Assembly (NCBI GenBank): GCA_020833645.1
Contig: JAJHRQ010000005.1
Coordinates: 1 to 60,613 of the forward strand
Direction: 5' to 3'
From: Thermocrinis sp.
GTDB lineage: Bacteria > Aquificota > Aquificia > Aquificales > Aquificaceae
DNA: 60,613 nt
Shown here: positions 8,019-16,428 of the stretch, piece after piece
Position numbering within the stretch: position 1 is the first letter of the stretch
How the letters are laid out: each line of letters begins with the position of its first letter
Translations under genes and position numbers: made by a program
The notes under the pieces: generated by a model
What the model saw: the letters and a program-made list of their open reading frames with translations, nothing else
Database searches by the model: none
What the model was told of the DNA's origin: nothing

Positions 8019-10194
8019 CCTGCCGGGTGGATGGTTTACCAAGCTGATCGGATGTCCCGAGAGTTTTGCGGAGCCCATGGAAATATACAAAAGGCTGAAG
8101 GAAAGGGGCATGACCTACATAACCATCACAGACCACAACACCATAGACGGTGTTTTGGAGATCGCCCACCTGCCGGAGGTCTTCATAAGCTGTGAGTACA
8201 CGGTAGAGTTTCCGGAGGAAAAGGCAAAGGTGCACGTTTTAGCCTACGGCATAGACGAAAAGATTCACGAAGACCTCATGAAGTTGAGGGGAAATGTTTA
8301 CGAATTTGTTGCCTATCTAAAAGCCAAGAACATAGCCCACTCCTTGGCACACCCCCTGTATTCGGTGCAGGATACAAAGATCACCAAGTCCTTGGTGGAG
8401 AAGTTTGTCCTTCTGTTTGACAGCTGGGAGGTCATAAACGGCACCCGCGGAGAGAACCTGAGGGAGTTGGAGGAAAAACTGGCAAGGCTCTACGATGGTT
8501 GGGAAAAAATTCATCAGCTTGAGGAAAAGTATAAGATAAAATCCCTTAGAACAAGACCTTACATATCCTTTACTGCGGGCTCTGACGACCACGGCGGTAT
8601 GGATGTGGGGAGAACTTGGACAGAAGCCCAAGCCCAGTCAAAGGAGGAGTTTTTACAAGCCTTGAGGGAAGGGAGGACTGCGATAAATACAGAAAAGCTG
8701 GGCTACGAAAGGCTCTTGAACGTGGTCGCTCGGGTGGGTTATGACTTTCTCCTAAACAAGGGAAAAATTCCCTCCACCCTAAAGCCCTTTACGGACTTTA
8801 TCTTTATGCACTCCGACAACCCAATGACGGAACTCTTTTTGAGGACCTTCTTGGGCACCAACGCAGAAAGGCACCTGCTCCTAAAGGAAGCTTTAGACAA
8901 GATCCCCAAGCTTGCCTTAGAGAGGCTCCTAAAAGAACCATCCACCTCTACCCTTGGTGAGTCCATCCTTGCCTTGATTCTTCACTCTGCACCCGTCTTT
9001 TTAGCCTACGGGCAAAAAGCTGAAGAAAAAAAGGCAGAAGAGGTTGCAAAAAGCTTTGGCATCATACCAAAGAGAAAAGAAAGGCTTGCATACATAACGG
9101 ACACACACTTTGAAATAAACGGTGTGGCAAGAAGCTCAAGGATAGTTAGGGAACTGGCGGAGAAGCATGACCTACCCTTGGATGTAATAGCTGTCTGGGA
9201 TGGAGATGTTAGAGAGAGTAACCTTGTCCTTTTGAAGCCAGCCTTTGAGTTTTCTACGCCCTTTTACGAGGAGTTTAAACTTCGGGTGCCGACCCTTATA
9301 ACCCTTTTGGACCTTTTGAGGAACTATTCAAGGGTGCATATAGCCACGCCAGGACCTCTGGGCATCATGGCTTTTGGCGTTGCCAAGGCTTTGGGTCTTC
9401 CCACCACTTTTACCTTCCATACGGATATACCAGCCTACGCATACACCTACACAGGAAGCCGGGAACTTATGGACATCTCATACAAGCTCATTGCCCTTCT
9501 TTGCAACGCCTGCGAAAGGGTCTTTGTACCCTCCGAAGCCTACAAAAAGCTCTTAAAGGAAAAGGGAGTAAAGGAGGAAAAGATCAAGGTCTTCAAGAGG
9601 GGCGTAGATACAAGTCTGTTCAACCCCTCCAAAAGGGAAGAGGGCTTTTTCCAAAGGAAGTTTGGAGTGCAGGTTAGGGGAAATGTGGTCCTCTATGTGG
9701 GCAGGGTTTCAAAGGAAAAGAACTTGGATGCCTTCTTGTACTGTGCTAAGAACTTTCCGGAGGATACCTTCATCATAGTGGGGGATGGACCCTACAGGGA
9801 AGAAATAGAAAAGAAAAAGCCAAGGAATGTTTATCTTTTGGGATATCTGACTGGGGAAGAACTAGCAAAGGCATACGCCAGTGCGGATGTGTTTCTGTTC
9901 CCCTCTGAGACGGAGACCTACGGACAGGTGATCTTGGAAGCTATGGCAAGCGGGCTCCCTGTAGTGGTAAGTAGCAAGGGTGCGTCCCACGAACATGTGG
10001 AAGAGGGAGTAAATGGATTTATAGCGCACTCTTATGAGGATTTTGTGGAAAAGCTGGGAAGACTGCTGGAATCTCCACGCCTGAGGGAATTCATGTCCGC
10101 CGAAGCCCTAAGGTACGCCCAATCTATGGACCTGACGGAGACTTACTTAGACTATATAAACAAACTTCTGGGACGCGTAGGAGTAAAGGTATGA
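7966..10194 (+). CDS. Fused PHP-domain phosphoesterase and GT4 glycosyltransferase
   Basis: A 742-residue two-domain protein. Residues 1 to about 270 form a PHP metal-dependent phosphoesterase: DLHLHS near 9, TDHNTIDG near 51, a later SLAHPLY, and GSDDHGG. Residues about 365-740 form a GT-B retaining glycosyltransferase of family 4: ITDTHFEINGVARSSR, YVGRVSKEKN, and ETETYGQVILE holding the two EX7E glutamates. The ATG at 7966 has GGGAGGTG upstream and the first PHP motif begins at residue 9, so the 53-bp overlap with the deacetylase gene is real. The next gene starts in its stop codon (ATGA). A role in glycolipid or surface-sugar synthesis is inferred; the acceptor is unknown. Confidence 0.85.
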   Translation: MRNSLAKADLHLHSKASNLPGGWFTKLIGCPESFAEPMEIYKRLKERGMTYITITDHNTIDGVLEIAHLPEVFISCEYTVEFPEEKAKVHVLAYGIDEKIHEDLMKLRGNVYEFVAYLKAKNIAHSLAHPLYSVQDTKITKSLVEKFVLLFDSWEVINGTRGENLRELEEKLARLYDGWEKIHQLEEKYKIKSLRTRPYISFTAGSDDHGGMDVGRTWTEAQAQSKEEFLQALREGRTAINTEKLGYERLLNVVARVGYDFLLNKGKIPSTLKPFTDFIFMHSDNPMTELFLRTFLGTNAERHLLLKEALDKIPKLALERLLKEPSTSTLGESILALILHSAPVFLAYGQKAEEKKAEEVAKSFGIIPKRKERLAYITDTHFEINGVARSSRIVRELAEKHDLPLDVIAVWDGDVRESNLVLLKPAFEFSTPFYEEFKLRVPTLITLLDLLRNYSRVHIATPGPLGIMAFGVAKALGLPTTFTFHTDIPAYAYTYTGSRELMDISYKLIALLCNACERVFVPSEAYKKLLKEKGVKEEKIKVFKRGVDTSLFNPSKREEGFFQRKFGVQVRGNVVLYVGRVSKEKNLDAFLYCAKNFPEDTFIIVGDGPYREEIEKKKPRNVYLLGYLTGEELAKAYASADVFLFPSETETYGQVILEAMASGLPVVVSSKGASHEHVEEGVNGFIAHSYEDFVEKLGRLLESPRLREFMSAEALRYAQSMDLTETYLDYINKLLGRVGVKV

Positions 10195-11300
10195 AGCTTA
10201 TGGACATAACCCCATATTATCATCCCACCAGCGGTGGCATAAAAACCTACATAAACTACAAGGTAGAGTTTATGAAAAACCAGGATGTGGAACATGTGGT
10301 GGTTATTCCCGGTAAAAAGCCCAGAACCTACACGGTGGGAAGGACTCGTTTTTACGAGCTATCCTCCTTTGGGCTCATCGGTGGATACAGGTTCTTTTCT
10401 TCTGTGAGGGAAATAAACAGAATTATTGAGGAGGAAAAGCCGGATGTGGTGGAGCTAGGGGGAACTTATCTGTTGGTACCTTTCCTAAAAAGAAAAAACT
10501 ACCTTCTATCTGTCTTTTATCACGCGGACGCCAAGAGGGAAATAGAACTTATGCCAATGCCAAGTCCCTTTAAGAAGATGCTTTTGAACCACGTCTTTGA
10601 AAGATGCCTAAAAAAGGCAGACCTTCTGCTAGTTCCCACGGAGAAGTACAAAAGAGAATTTGACGCACTTGGCTTTGAGAATGTGTATTACACGCCAATG
10701 GGAGTGGACACAGAGCTTTTTAATCCCTCCAAGCGGGACTTTTACTTAAAAAAGCTCTTGGGAGTGGAAGAGAAAAAATTTTTACTCCTGTATGCGGGCA
10801 GGCTGAGCGTAGAAAAGGGCATAAAAACCCTCCTGCAAACCTTTGAACTTTTGGACCCATCCCTCTTTCACTTGGTAGTGGTAGGCAAGGGACCCCTTAG
10901 CTTTTTGGTAAAGTGGTATGCAAAAAGATTTAACAATCTAACCTACATACCCTACTTGGAAAAACATGAACTCTCTGTTCTTTATGCCAGTGCAGACCTG
11001 TTTGTTAGTGCATCACCCTTTGAGACCTTTGGCTTTGCCTTTTTGGAAGCCCAAGCCAGCGGAACGCCAGTGTGCGCCTTTGACTTAGAGCTTGAAACCC
11101 AGATCCTCAAAGAATTCCTTTCCAAGGAGAGAACGCCCCAAGCCTTAGCCCAAGCTATTGTAAAGGGCACAGACCTTATTTCCAAGAGCACCCGCCTATA
11201 CCTAAGGCAAAGGGTAGAAGAGGACTTTTCCATCTTCAAAAACCTTGAGAGGATAATAAGTCTTTACTACAGTAAAACCTTTGTTCGTACATACTGTTAA
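10191..11300 (+). CDS. GT4-family glycosyltransferase
   Basis: A 369-residue GT-B glycosyltransferase. The N-terminal half shows DITPYYHPTSGGIKTYI, the donor half YAGRLSVEKG near residue 201, and ETFGFAFLE carries the EX7E pair. It shares TSLFNP/TELFNP-type loops with the preceding fusion protein, so the two may be related and work in sequence. It overlaps the preceding gene by 4 nt. Its TAA stop forms part of the purC -10 box. Product unknown. Confidence 0.85.
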   Translation: MKLMDITPYYHPTSGGIKTYINYKVEFMKNQDVEHVVVIPGKKPRTYTVGRTRFYELSSFGLIGGYRFFSSVREINRIIEEEKPDVVELGGTYLLVPFLKRKNYLLSVFYHADAKREIELMPMPSPFKKMLLNHVFERCLKKADLLLVPTEKYKREFDALGFENVYYTPMGVDTELFNPSKRDFYLKKLLGVEEKKFLLLYAGRLSVEKGIKTLLQTFELLDPSLFHLVVVGKGPLSFLVKWYAKRFNNLTYIPYLEKHELSVLYASADLFVSASPFETFGFAFLEAQASGTPVCAFDLELETQILKEFLSKERTPQALAQAIVKGTDLISKSTRLYLRQRVEEDFSIFKNLERIISLYYSKTFVRTYC

Positions 11301-11303
11301 AAT
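11298..11303 (+). promoter_or_regulatory. purC -10 box (leaderless start)
   Basis: TAAAAT ends 6 nt before the purC ATG, with no Shine-Dalgarno, so transcription would begin at or next to the start codon. It overlaps the stop codon of the upstream glycosyltransferase gene. Confidence 0.5.
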
Positions 11304-11309
11304 GTTTCT

Positions 11310-12011
11310 ATGGAAAAGCTCTACGAGGGAAAGGTAAAGGTTATATACAAAACGGAAGAAGAGGACAAGGTAATAGTCTTTTTCAAAGACAGTGCCACCG
11401 CCTTTGATGCCACAAAAAAGGCTGAAATAGAAGGTAAGGGCGTTATAAACAACACCATCTCCAGCCTTCTCTTTGAGCTTTTGGAAAAATCGGGGATAAA
11501 GACCCACTACATAAAAAAGCTATCTGAGCGGGAGATGTTAGTTTGGAGGGCAAAGAGGTTTGACTTGGAGGTGGTTGTTCGCAACATCACCGCGGGGAGC
11601 CTGTGCAAAAGGCTCGGGCTTGAGGAGGGATTAGAAATTAAACCACCTTTGGTGGAGTTTTTCTACAAAAACGACCAGTTGCACGACCCACTTGTATGCG
11701 TGGAACACATAAGGCTTTTGAACCTGGCAGAAGACTGGCAAGTCCAAAGTATGAAGGAAATGGCACTGAAAACCAACCAGGTGCTGAAGGAGTTTTTCAA
11801 AGGGCATGGGCTACTGCTGGTGGACTTTAAGCTGGAGTTTGGCATACTTCCCGATGGAAGTTTGGCGGTTATCGATGAAATATCCCCCGATACTTGCCGG
11901 CTCTGGGATGCAAAAACAGGGGAAAAACTGGACAAAGACCGCTTTAGGTTTGACCTAGGAGACCTAATGGAGGGCTACAGAAGGGTTTTAGAAAAAATTC
12001 AAGGGGGATAA
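11310..12011 (+). CDS. purC: Phosphoribosylaminoimidazole-succinocarboxamide synthase
   Basis: SAICAR synthetase of purine synthesis: joins aspartate to CAIR using ATP. Length 233 is normal for the bacterial enzyme. Signatures: LYEGKVKVIY at residues 4-13, FKDSATAFDATKK, VRNITAGSL near 94, and the SAICAR signature LVDFKLEFG followed by IDEISPDTCRLWD near residue 190. The stop is 10 bp from the right-end stem of a tnpB element, which inserted just past this gene; the coding region is intact. Confidence 0.96.
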   Translation: MEKLYEGKVKVIYKTEEEDKVIVFFKDSATAFDATKKAEIEGKGVINNTISSLLFELLEKSGIKTHYIKKLSEREMLVWRAKRFDLEVVVRNITAGSLCKRLGLEEGLEIKPPLVEFFYKNDQLHDPLVCVEHIRLLNLAEDWQVQSMKEMALKTNQVLKEFFKGHGLLLVDFKLEFGILPDGSLAVIDEISPDTCRLWDAKTGEKLDKDRFRFDLGDLMEGYRRVLEKIQGG

Positions 12012-12021
12012 ACCACCAAGC

Positions 12022-12310
12022 CCAGGTCACCCAAAGTGTATAAAACTGCAATTGCTTGCAGTCGTCCCCTGACCTGGAAGGGAGGGACTACCCTTGCCAG
12101 CCACCCCTGCCCAATCCCCTGAAACCAAAACACGCTTCAAGGGAGAGTGGTCCCTACACCACTCAAGGCAAGTAGTGGCAAGCAAAACCGCAAGGGCTAC
12201 GGAAAGAACTCGCCAGCTTTTTTGTCCCGCATGAGTGGGACCCCTCAACTGCTCCATCTTGCGGTTGGCAGTTTGTTGGGTAGCTGGCTCACTCTTCCCG
12301 CTGTCCCGTG
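12022..12310 (-). ncRNA. Predicted omega/re-RNA scaffold of element A
   Basis: The 3' part of the tnpB reading frame and the right end are predicted to fold as a guide-RNA scaffold. Hairpins on the minus strand: H1 GTCCC/GGGAC (12224-12241), H2 AGTGGT/ACCACT (12146-12163), H3 the terminal stem (12022-12077) with an inner CTGCAA/TTGCAG hairpin. The same three positions pair with different bases in the solo copy at 37680-37915, and H1 and H2 again in the copy at 48600-48875. TnpB guide RNAs are known to overlap the 3' end of tnpB and to take their guide from sequence just beyond the right end. Confidence 0.6.
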
Positions 12311-13664
12311 TATAGGAAAGCAATAACTTTAAATACCTCCTTAACCGCTTAATCCTTCCCTTGAGGGCGTTCTTCTTGTATTCGTTGGTCTCTTTCTTTA
12401 ACTCACTCTTGAGTTCATTAATCCGCTCATCTACCTTGGCAATAGCATACGCCAAAAACTCCTTGTCCTTGAGTAGTTCCCTGTAATTCTTAGGAAGCCT
12501 TTCCTCAAACCCAAGACCACGCCTCGCTATCACATAAGCACCAGCTACATCCTTGTCTATGCCTAACATGGGAGAGTATTTAAGCTTGCCAATGATTGAT
12601 GTGTAGGCAGGATTGACCTTTATCAATTGAACTCCCATCCTCTTTGCATAGACTTCAATTTTCTCCAAGACTGATCTATACGCCCATTTATGGAATTTTC
12701 TTCTCAATTTAGCCAAACCGTCTCCTCTTCTGCCTTTAGGGACTTTTTGTAAATCTTCCACAACAATGGCCTTTCCACTCTCTAAAGCCCTCTCTACCAC
12801 TTGCCTTGCTATATGCCATGCTATATGTTCTCGCTGATTTTGGGTTTTGCCCTCCATCTCCCTTAAATCTATGCGTTCAAACTTTTCTAAATTCCCGTCC
12901 GTTGATACGTAAGCTAAAGCTAAATGAAAGGGATAAGCGTTGATGTCTATGCCCATAACTCCGTAAGCTTTAGTTATAACAGGTTCTACAGTCTTTTCTT
13001 CCCAACTGACTTGTGCGTAAAATTTGCCATTTCTTACTTTCAACCTCACGTTATACGCAAACCACTCACCTGATTTCTCCGCTTCCAAAAGCCTCCATGT
13101 AAAGTCAATCCATTTATCATTGCTTTTCTTTGCAATCCTTACAACCTTGGCCCATACATACTCACCGTCTCCCAAGTTAATCCTCAGTTTTAAGCTATCT
13201 TTCCATACAAACCTAAGGTTTAGGTTGCCGTTTTTAGACTTTTCTCCTCTTGAGTAGAGGTAGTAATATCTCCTTTCTTCCCACCTTTGGCGTAGCTTTT
13301 CTCTACGTTTGCCCGTTAGATGCTTCTTCTTTAGCTTTTCAAACAGTTCCCTTGAACCAAACACAAGCTTTTTGGGATTTTGCCCTCTTTGTATGCACGA
13401 CTTTAGCACCTGCTTTGCTATTAAGACAGCGTCCTTTACATACCTTGCGTTTAGCTTATGTTTTTCTTGAATTGTTTTTTCTATTTCTTTTTCCGCCACT
13501 CCCTCTAACAGTCTTTTGTATGCATATCTTGTTGCGGAAGAGAACCTACGCATTAAAGCTAAGACTTTTTCTTTTTCTTCTTCCTTTTCAAACTCCAGCA
13601 TACATTCCAGAGTTATGTAGAGTTTATGGACTTTTTCTTCGCTACAGTTTTTACCACTTCCCAT
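12027..13664 (-). CDS. tnpB: TnpB-like RNA-guided nuclease without zinc finger
   Basis: A 545-codon frame related to the IS200/IS605 accessory TnpB group. RuvC-like acidic residues are present: D near 240 (GIDINAYPF), E near 303 (VVEDLQK), D near 370 (GIDKDVAGAYVIARR). The usual CxxC...CxxC zinc finger between the last two motifs is replaced by NPAYTSIIGKLKYSP. From about residue 455 on, the frame passes through the predicted guide-RNA hairpins; those ~90 residues are low-complexity and may not be needed as protein. About half of the central residues match the copy at 47329-48888. The ATG at 13664 has no clear Shine-Dalgarno. Confidence 0.8.
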   Translation of the reverse strand: MGSGKNCSEEKVHKLYITLECMLEFEKEEEKEKVLALMRRFSSATRYAYKRLLEGVAEKEIEKTIQEKHKLNARYVKDAVLIAKQVLKSCIQRGQNPKKLVFGSRELFEKLKKKHLTGKRREKLRQRWEERRYYYLYSRGEKSKNGNLNLRFVWKDSLKLRINLGDGEYVWAKVVRIAKKSNDKWIDFTWRLLEAEKSGEWFAYNVRLKVRNGKFYAQVSWEEKTVEPVITKAYGVMGIDINAYPFHLALAYVSTDGNLEKFERIDLREMEGKTQNQREHIAWHIARQVVERALESGKAIVVEDLQKVPKGRRGDGLAKLRRKFHKWAYRSVLEKIEVYAKRMGVQLIKVNPAYTSIIGKLKYSPMLGIDKDVAGAYVIARRGLGFEERLPKNYRELLKDKEFLAYAIAKVDERINELKSELKKETNEYKKNALKGRIKRLRRYLKLLLSYTRDSGKSEPATQQTANRKMEQLRGPTHAGQKSWRVLSVALAVLLATTCLEWCRDHSPLKRVLVSGDWAGVAGKGSPSLPGQGTTASNCSFIHFG

Positions 13665-13670
13665 GCTATG

Positions 13671-14033
13671 CTAAGATTTTACACTTTTGAACAGAAAATG
13701 GCAACTGTTGGCCACCACCCCAAGCCCATCCCCACCTGCCAGCACCTTCTCCGATGCCCTGGCTAAGGTGTGTATTTGCTGGTCGTCCATCTCCGAAAGC
13801 TTTTTTTTCTATTTCCTCTTTGCTGAGCCCATAGGCTTTTAATTTCTCTTGAACTATCTTGCTCTCCAGAGCCCTCTGAATGGTCTTTATGTCTTCCTCT
13901 CTGTTTATCTTTGACACCTCCTCAGAGGCAGGCTTGGAGCCTACAAGTCCTGCCACCGCAGGGACGGATTAAAAAGGAAAAACCAACCGGCTATTGCAAA
14001 GGCTAACGCGGGATTTCCCAACTTCTTCCACAT
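13671..14033 (-). pseudogene. PA2779-like small protein, two frameshifts and tail displaced by tnpB element
   Basis: The ATG at 14033 has GGAGG upstream and begins a signal peptide (MWKKLGNPALAFAIAG). The frame then shifts near 13962-13966 into PAVAGLVGSKPASEEVSKI and ...AYGLSKEEIEKK. It shifts again at an 8-A run (13801-13808), after which LSEMDDQQIHTLARASEKVL can be read in another frame. This order matches the PA2779/DUF6627 family of short exported proteins. The tail runs into the left end of tnpB element A, stopping at 13671. The homopolymer shift could also be a sequencing error; the first shift is not in a long run. Function of the family unknown. Confidence 0.65.
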
Positions 14034-14054
14034 ACTTTTAACCTCCCAAAAATA

Positions 14055-14705
14055 TTATAAAAAGTCCTCCAGCTGAGGATTGACAGGAAGGGTTCCGTAG
14101 GTGGCACCCCTTACCACAACCTTCCTACCCTCCACCTCCACACGACCTTCAGAAATCCACTTTACCGCCTGAGGAAGTATCTTATGCTCAAACTCAAGGA
14201 TCCTTTGGGATAGGCTCTCTTCGGTATCTTGGGGTAGCACGGGCACGCACGCCTGAACGATCACGGGTCCATTGTCAAGTTCCTCAGAAACAAAATGCAC
14301 CGTGCAACCGGTGAGCTTTGCTCCATATTCTAAAGCTTGCATTTGGGCGTGCAATCCCTGAAAGGCTGGAATAAGAGAAGGATGGATGTTTATAACGCGC
14401 ATGGGGAAAGCCTTTAAAAACTCTCCACTAAGCACCCTCATAAAGCCCGCAAGGACTACCAACTCCACGCCCTTTTCCTTCAAAAGCTCCACCATCCTCC
14501 TTTCAAACTCCAGCTTGCTTTTAAATTCCCTTCTTTCCACCACCGCATACTCAATCCCATGCCTTTTGCATCTTTCTATGGCGTAAGCTTGAGGGTTGTC
14601 GGAAATAACTAAGGCTATCTCTCCCTTTATCTTTCCCTCGTTGTAAGCGTTTATGAGGGCTTGGAGGTTGGAGCCCCTTCCAGATACCAAAACACCCACT
14701 TTCAT
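14055..14705 (-). CDS. purN: Phosphoribosylglycinamide formyltransferase
   Basis: Transfers a formyl group from 10-formyl-THF to GAR in purine synthesis. 216 residues, normal length. [13 protein letters not shown] at residues 5-17 is the phosphate loop; the catalytic N-H-D set is seen in [12 protein letters not shown] (N, H) near residue 105 and the D of [10 protein letters not shown] near 142. It overlaps lysS by 4 nt (ATGA), so the two are translated as a unit. Confidence 0.95.
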   Translation of the reverse strand: MKVGVLVSGRGSNLQALINAYNEGKIKGEIALVISDNPQAYAIERCKRHGIEYAVVERREFKSKLEFERRMVELLKEKGVELVVLAGFMRVLSGEFLKAFPMRVINIHPSLIPAFQGLHAQMQALEYGAKLTGCTVHFVSEELDNGPVIVQACVPVLPQDTEESLSQRILEFEHKILPQAVKWISEGRVEVEGRKVVVRGATYGTLPVNPQLEDFL

Positions 14706-16411
14706 GTCTTTTGCCTGAGGGCAGGAAAGAGTATTACCTCCCTTATAGAATCCACATCCGCTAAAAGCATTACCAGTCTATCTATACCTATACCCTCTCC
14801 AGCGGTGGGAGGCATACCATACTCCAAAGCCCTTATAAAGTCCTCATCCATAGCCATGGCTTCTTCATCTCCCATCTCCTTCTCCTTCAGTTGTTCCAAG
14901 AACCTCTCCCTCTGCTCCATAGGGTCGTTTAGCTCTGTGTATGCGTTGGCTATTTCCTTGCCCGCCACAAAGAGCTCAAACCTCTCCACCAAATCTGGGT
15001 CCTCTCGGTGGGTTTTTGCCAAGGGTGAGAGCAGTTTTGGAAAGTCTATTACAAAGCAGGGTCCCCAGAGTTCATCCTCCACCAGCAAGTCAAAGACCTT
15101 GTCTATTAGCTTGGCATGGGTTAGCGTTTCCGCCTTGGGCACTCCTATCTCCTTTGCCAACTTTCTAAGACCTTCAACGTCCCTCAAAAAGAAATCCTTG
15201 TCTTTGCCAGTTTTTTCCTCTAAAAGCTCAAAGTAGCGGTACCTTTTAAAAGGCGGTGTAAAGTCAAGCTCCTTGCCCTGGTAGGTTATCTTTAGCCCAC
15301 CCACAAGTTGGTTCAAGAGATAAGAGAAAAGTTCCTCGGTGAAGACCATAAGGTCCTTGTAGTCCCAGTAGGCACAGTAAAACTCAAGCATGGTAAATTC
15401 CGGGTTGTGGGTGGTATCTACGCCTTCGTTGCGGAAGTTCTTACCAAGCTCATAAACCCTGTTTATGCCTCCCACAATGAGCCTCTTCAGATAAAGCTCA
15501 GGGGCGATCCTCAAATAGAGGTTTTGCTCAAGGTAGTTGTGGTAGGTTATGAAGGGCTTGGCGTTTGCACCGGACGCTATGGGTTGGAGGATGGGAGTTT
15601 CCACCTCCAAAAAGCCCTTGGAGTCTAAAAACCTCCTTATTTCGCTTATTAGCCTGCTCCTTAGGAAAAAGACCCTTCTGGCATGCTCGTTGGCGATCAG
15701 GTCCAAGTATCTTTGCCTGTATCTGACCTCTACATCCTTCAACCCGTGCCACTTTTCCGGTAGAGGATGCAAACTCTTTGCCAAGAGTACCCACTCCTTT
15801 ACCTCAACGGTAAGCTCTCCCGTGTTTGTTCTGAAAAGCCTTCCTTTAACTCCTAATATGTCCCCTGGGTCTACGAGCTCCTCAAAATCTTTAAAAGAAT
15901 CCTCCCCCACAATGTCCTGCCTTAAGTATATCTGAAGCTTTCCGGTAGCATCCTGAAGGTGTGCAAACAGGGCTTTTCCCATAGGGCGAAGGGTTATCAC
16001 CCTACCCGCTACAGAAACCTCCACATTCTCCGGGTTCATGTCGTATTTTCCCTTTACCTCTGAAACATCAAGGGCATCTCCTTCCGAAACGACCGCTTGG
16101 TCTAAGGTTAGCTTGCCCTCCCACCTTGTAAGAATTCCCTCAAGAACTACATCCTCCCCCTGCTTTAGCCCTTGGGCAGTCCTTACCAACATCTCCACCC
16201 CACCCTTTTGATCCTCAAGCCTAATCAAAAAGCTGTCTTCGTGTTTAGAAACCCTTTTGACCTTTCCCTTTATCTTTATCCTTTCCCCCTGTGGTTCTTT
16301 TTCATACTGTCTTCTTAGCTCTCCAAGGTTATGGCTGATTTCATATTTGTATGGATATGCTAACCCCCTTTCCCTGAGTTTGTTTAGCTTTGCGAGCCTT
16401 GATTGTTCCAT
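14702..16411 (-). CDS. lysS: Lysyl-tRNA synthetase, class II
   Basis: Charges tRNA-Lys. At 569 residues it is longer than the ~500 of E. coli LysS. It has an N-terminal OB-fold anticodon-binding region and the class II motifs: motif 2 ([20 protein letters not shown]) near residue 325 and motif 3 ([13 protein letters not shown]) near 545. The extra length includes a second OB-like segment near residues 115-190 ([24 protein letters not shown]). It is upstream partner of purN. TAAAAT lies 9 nt before the ATG. Confidence 0.95.
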   Translation of the reverse strand: MEQSRLAKLNKLRERGLAYPYKYEISHNLGELRRQYEKEPQGERIKIKGKVKRVSKHEDSFLIRLEDQKGGVEMLVRTAQGLKQGEDVVLEGILTRWEGKLTLDQAVVSEGDALDVSEVKGKYDMNPENVEVSVAGRVITLRPMGKALFAHLQDATGKLQIYLRQDIVGEDSFKDFEELVDPGDILGVKGRLFRTNTGELTVEVKEWVLLAKSLHPLPEKWHGLKDVEVRYRQRYLDLIANEHARRVFFLRSRLISEIRRFLDSKGFLEVETPILQPIASGANAKPFITYHNYLEQNLYLRIAPELYLKRLIVGGINRVYELGKNFRNEGVDTTHNPEFTMLEFYCAYWDYKDLMVFTEELFSYLLNQLVGGLKITYQGKELDFTPPFKRYRYFELLEEKTGKDKDFFLRDVEGLRKLAKEIGVPKAETLTHAKLIDKVFDLLVEDELWGPCFVIDFPKLLSPLAKTHREDPDLVERFELFVAGKEIANAYTELNDPMEQRERFLEQLKEKEMGDEEAMAMDEDFIRALEYGMPPTAGEGIGIDRLVMLLADVDSIREVILFPALRQKT

Positions 16412-16428
16412 AGGGCAATTATTTTAAA

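Larger units (their letters stand above)
12022..13711 (-). mobile_element. tnpB element A (zinc-finger-less TnpB plus right-end RNA)
   Basis: A single-gene element of the TnpB type, without a tnpA. The right end closes with the 8-bp stem TGACCTGG (12070-12077) / CCAGGTCA (12022-12029). Near the left end (13672-13690) the minus strand has AAAGTGTAAAA, and the right end has the inverse as AAAGTGTATAAAA (about 12033-12045), giving imperfect inverted ends. The left boundary is approximate: just outside it the PA2779-like reading frame stops matching. Joining the two flanks gives a continuous PA2779 frame ending in GLGVVGLVVYPP, overlapping the purC end, which supports these limits. Confidence 0.7.

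Noticed and set aside
12027-12310. C-terminal ~90 residues of TnpB A as a fused membrane domain
   Set aside because: The apparent hydrophobic stretch comes from the linker and hairpins of the right-end RNA, which recur in a solo copy without the protein.
13024-13690. Two plus-strand frames (77 and 146 codons) over tnpB A
   Set aside because: Antisense shadows of tnpB; Phe/Leu/Ser-rich composition from the reversed Lys/Glu-rich gene.
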